Assembly (NCBI GenBank): GCA_026705345.1
Contig: JAPPAV010000087.1
Coordinates: 1 to 42,372 of the forward strand
Reading direction: 5' to 3'
DNA length: 42,372 nt
Source: Gammaproteobacteria bacterium
Lineage (GTDB): Bacteria; Pseudomonadota; Gammaproteobacteria; Pseudomonadales; Azotimanducaceae
Both the position numbers and the translations under genes were made by a program. Under the pieces are notes generated by a model. The model worked only from the letters and a program-made list of their open reading frames with translations, was not told the origin of the DNA and searched no databases. The first letter of the stretch is position 1. Each line of letters opens with the position of its first letter. Shown here piece after piece: positions 41,423 to 42,372 of the stretch.

Positions 41423-41740
41423 CTACTCGGGCGGCGGCACGTGGATGACGATGCCGTCTAGATCGTCCCGGATCACGATCTGGCAGGTCAGCCGGCTGGT
41501 GACCCGTCGACCGGGTACGAAATCCAGGATATCGGCCTCGTCGTAGACGGGTGCGCCGACCCGGTCGAACCAGGCCTCGTCGACGAATCCGTGGCATGTC
41601 GAACACGTGCAGCCACCGCCGCATTGCGCACGGATGCCCGGGACGCCGTTGTCCACCGCGCAATCCATGATGCTGCGGCCGGATTCTCCGACGTGCGCTT
41701 CGCACGACCCATCCGGCTGAACGAAAACGATATTCGGCAC
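41423..41740 (-). CDS. 2Fe-2S ferredoxin
   Basis: A 105-aa plant/adrenodoxin-type ferredoxin, a small electron carrier. The four cluster cysteines are C40, C46, C49 in AQCGGGCTCSTC and C86 in RLTCQIVI, with the C-x5-C-x2-C pattern and a 36-residue spacing to the last one. The GTG at 41740 gives MPNIVFVQPDG, the normal N-terminus of such ferredoxins; a GTG at 41758 is the alternative. It is not next to its usual isc assembly genes. It could feed electrons to an oxygenase, but the Fe/2-oxoglutarate enzymes do not need one. Confidence 0.9.
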   Translation of the reverse strand: MPNIVFVQPDGSCEAHVGESGRSIMDCAVDNGVPGIRAQCGGGCTCSTCHGFVDEAWFDRVGAPVYDEADILDFVPGRRVTSRLTCQIVIRDDLDGIVIHVPPPE

Positions 41741-41796
41741 GGTCTGTCTCGAAACCACGGACGAACCACTCTAGCGGTCGCCAACGATCGCTGCCA

Positions 41797-41812
41797 GCGA
41801 CCGAAGGGTCGC
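41797..41812. repeat. Short perfect hairpin downstream of the RAYT gene
   Basis: GCGACC, loop GAAG, GGTCGC in the 170-base gap between the RAYT gene and the ferredoxin gene. No GTAG foot and no T tract are present. It may be a weak terminator; I see no other structure I can name in 41759-41929. Confidence 0.35.
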
Positions 41813-41929
41813 CGGTTCAGTTGAGATTCGGTCCGGGTCGGAAACATTCGCATTCTGAGACGAACGTGTCTGACGTTCCGACGGTAATCGCCAACGGCCG
41901 TGTTCCGGACGAAAAGCCTAGGACCTGGG

Positions 41930-42372
41930 CTATCGCAACCGCCGCCTGTTCCCCGGCACCTCCGCCGGATCCACCAGCCCGATCCGCCGCCAGCCCTTCT
42001 CCAGCAGCCACGTCCGCGCCGCCGCCACCTCGCACCGCCGAAGCGCGTCCGCGTACTTCCCCAACCGCGGCGGCGACCGCCCCTTCCACCCGTCGAACCA
42101 CAGTCCCGAACTCGCCCCGTCCAGCACCACCGGCGGCTTCCGGCCCCGACGCTGACGGTAGTGCTTGCGCGCGTTCAGCAGCACGTACGCCAAGGCGTTG
42201 CGAACCTCCGTCGGCGTCCGCTTCGCGACGTGGTGGAACCGCGTCGCCAGCACCCGCCCCGTGCGCCGGTACACCCGGTTCACGCACCGCGCGAAACGCG
42301 CCCCCAGGCTCTTCATGCCGTTGGCCAGGCACACCTTGTCGTCCGCCTCGACCAGGAAGTGGGCGTGGTCGT
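41930..42372 (-). CDS. REP-associated tyrosine transposase (RAYT), C-terminal part, cut by the right edge
   Basis: A protein of the HUH/Y1 (IS200-like) superfamily that is open at the window edge; 147 residues are visible. The HUH motif is HAH at 42359-42367, within DHAHFLVEADD. The helix LGARFARCVNRVYRRTGRVLATRFHHV follows, and the likely catalytic tyrosine is in ALAYVLLNARKH (codon 42185-42187). The C-terminus has WFDGWKG and TWLLEKGWRR. RAYT proteins nick and join single-stranded REP DNA, recognising a hairpin with a 5' GTAG. The first ATG in the window (42328) is internal and not the start. This gene makes the REP-like repeats in the window meaningful. Confidence 0.75.
   Translation of the reverse strand, partial: DHAHFLVEADDKVCLANGMKSLGARFARCVNRVYRRTGRVLATRFHHVAKRTPTEVRNALAYVLLNARKHYRQRRGRKPPVVLDGASSGLWFDGWKGRSPPRLGKYADALRRCEVAAARTWLLEKGWRRIGLVDPAEVPGNRRRLR

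Noticed and set aside
41837-41882. GTCGGAA and TTCCGAC inverted repeat as an insertion end
   Set aside because: Seven bases with a 32-base spacer are too weak; there is no target duplication visible.

Overview
This is a high-GC, gene-dense 42 kb piece of a bacterial chromosome, most likely from a gammaproteobacterium. The grounds are a LexA box of the CTGT-N8-ACAG type directly in front of dinB, a MalT-like LuxR regulator and general gene style. The three-subunit PntAA/PntAB/PntB transhydrogenase fits Proteobacteria but does not decide the class. No rRNA, tRNA, CRISPR array or prophage was seen. The recurring theme is non-haem iron (Fe(II)/2-oxoglutarate-type) oxygenases: three PhyH proteins, one TauD/TfdA protein and one CmcJ/NvfI-like protein. 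Carbohydrate-active and ester-active enzymes lie around them: a sulfatase, a DUF2961/GH172-like protein, a GH127-like protein, a type-B carboxylesterase and an amidase. This suggests a heterotroph that processes diverse host- or algal-derived organic matter; the lifestyle is inference.

Layout. 1-5.1 kb (minus): the 5' part of an exported sulfatase, then the two overlapping halves of a heterodimeric ABC exporter. 5.3-7.8 kb (plus): an SDR / DUF2891 / PhyH operon. 7.9-11.8 kb (minus): DUF2961/GH172-like protein, carboxylesterase, DUF1801 protein and an unrecognised 212-aa protein. 12-15 kb (plus): pntAA-pntAB-pntB with overlapping ATGA junctions. 15-15.5 kb: a decayed AraC-family tail and a small orphan ORF. 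15.7-21.3 kb (plus): a MalT-like regulator, a Sel1-repeat lipoprotein and a membrane protein with a potassium-channel-like C-terminus lacking the usual filter. 21.5-25.1 kb (plus): three unrelated iron oxygenases in one operon, convergent with a GH127-like hydrolase. 27-30.7 kb: a third PhyH, an amidase and an APC permease. 30.8-35.4 kb (plus): SLC13 transporter, MmcQ/YjbR protein, GCS2-type ligase and AstE/AspA-type hydrolase. 35.4-41.8 kb (minus): a dehydrogenase-SelD fusion, a redoxin, an MFS transporter, SOS-controlled dinB, a methyltransferase and a 2Fe-2S ferredoxin. The right edge cuts through a RAYT-type (REP-associated tyrosine transposase) HUH protein.

The most striking non-coding signal is a family of REP-like hairpins with a GTAG foot at 11167-11191, 15019-15043 and 39470-39494, plus a TTAG variant at 27039-27063. 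All lie in the same orientation and share the loop CTTGT in the three GTAG copies. In all three GTAG copies the TAG of the foot is exactly the stop codon of the reading frame running into it. With the RAYT gene in the same window this looks like an active or recently active REP/RAYT system that targets, or supplies, stop codons.
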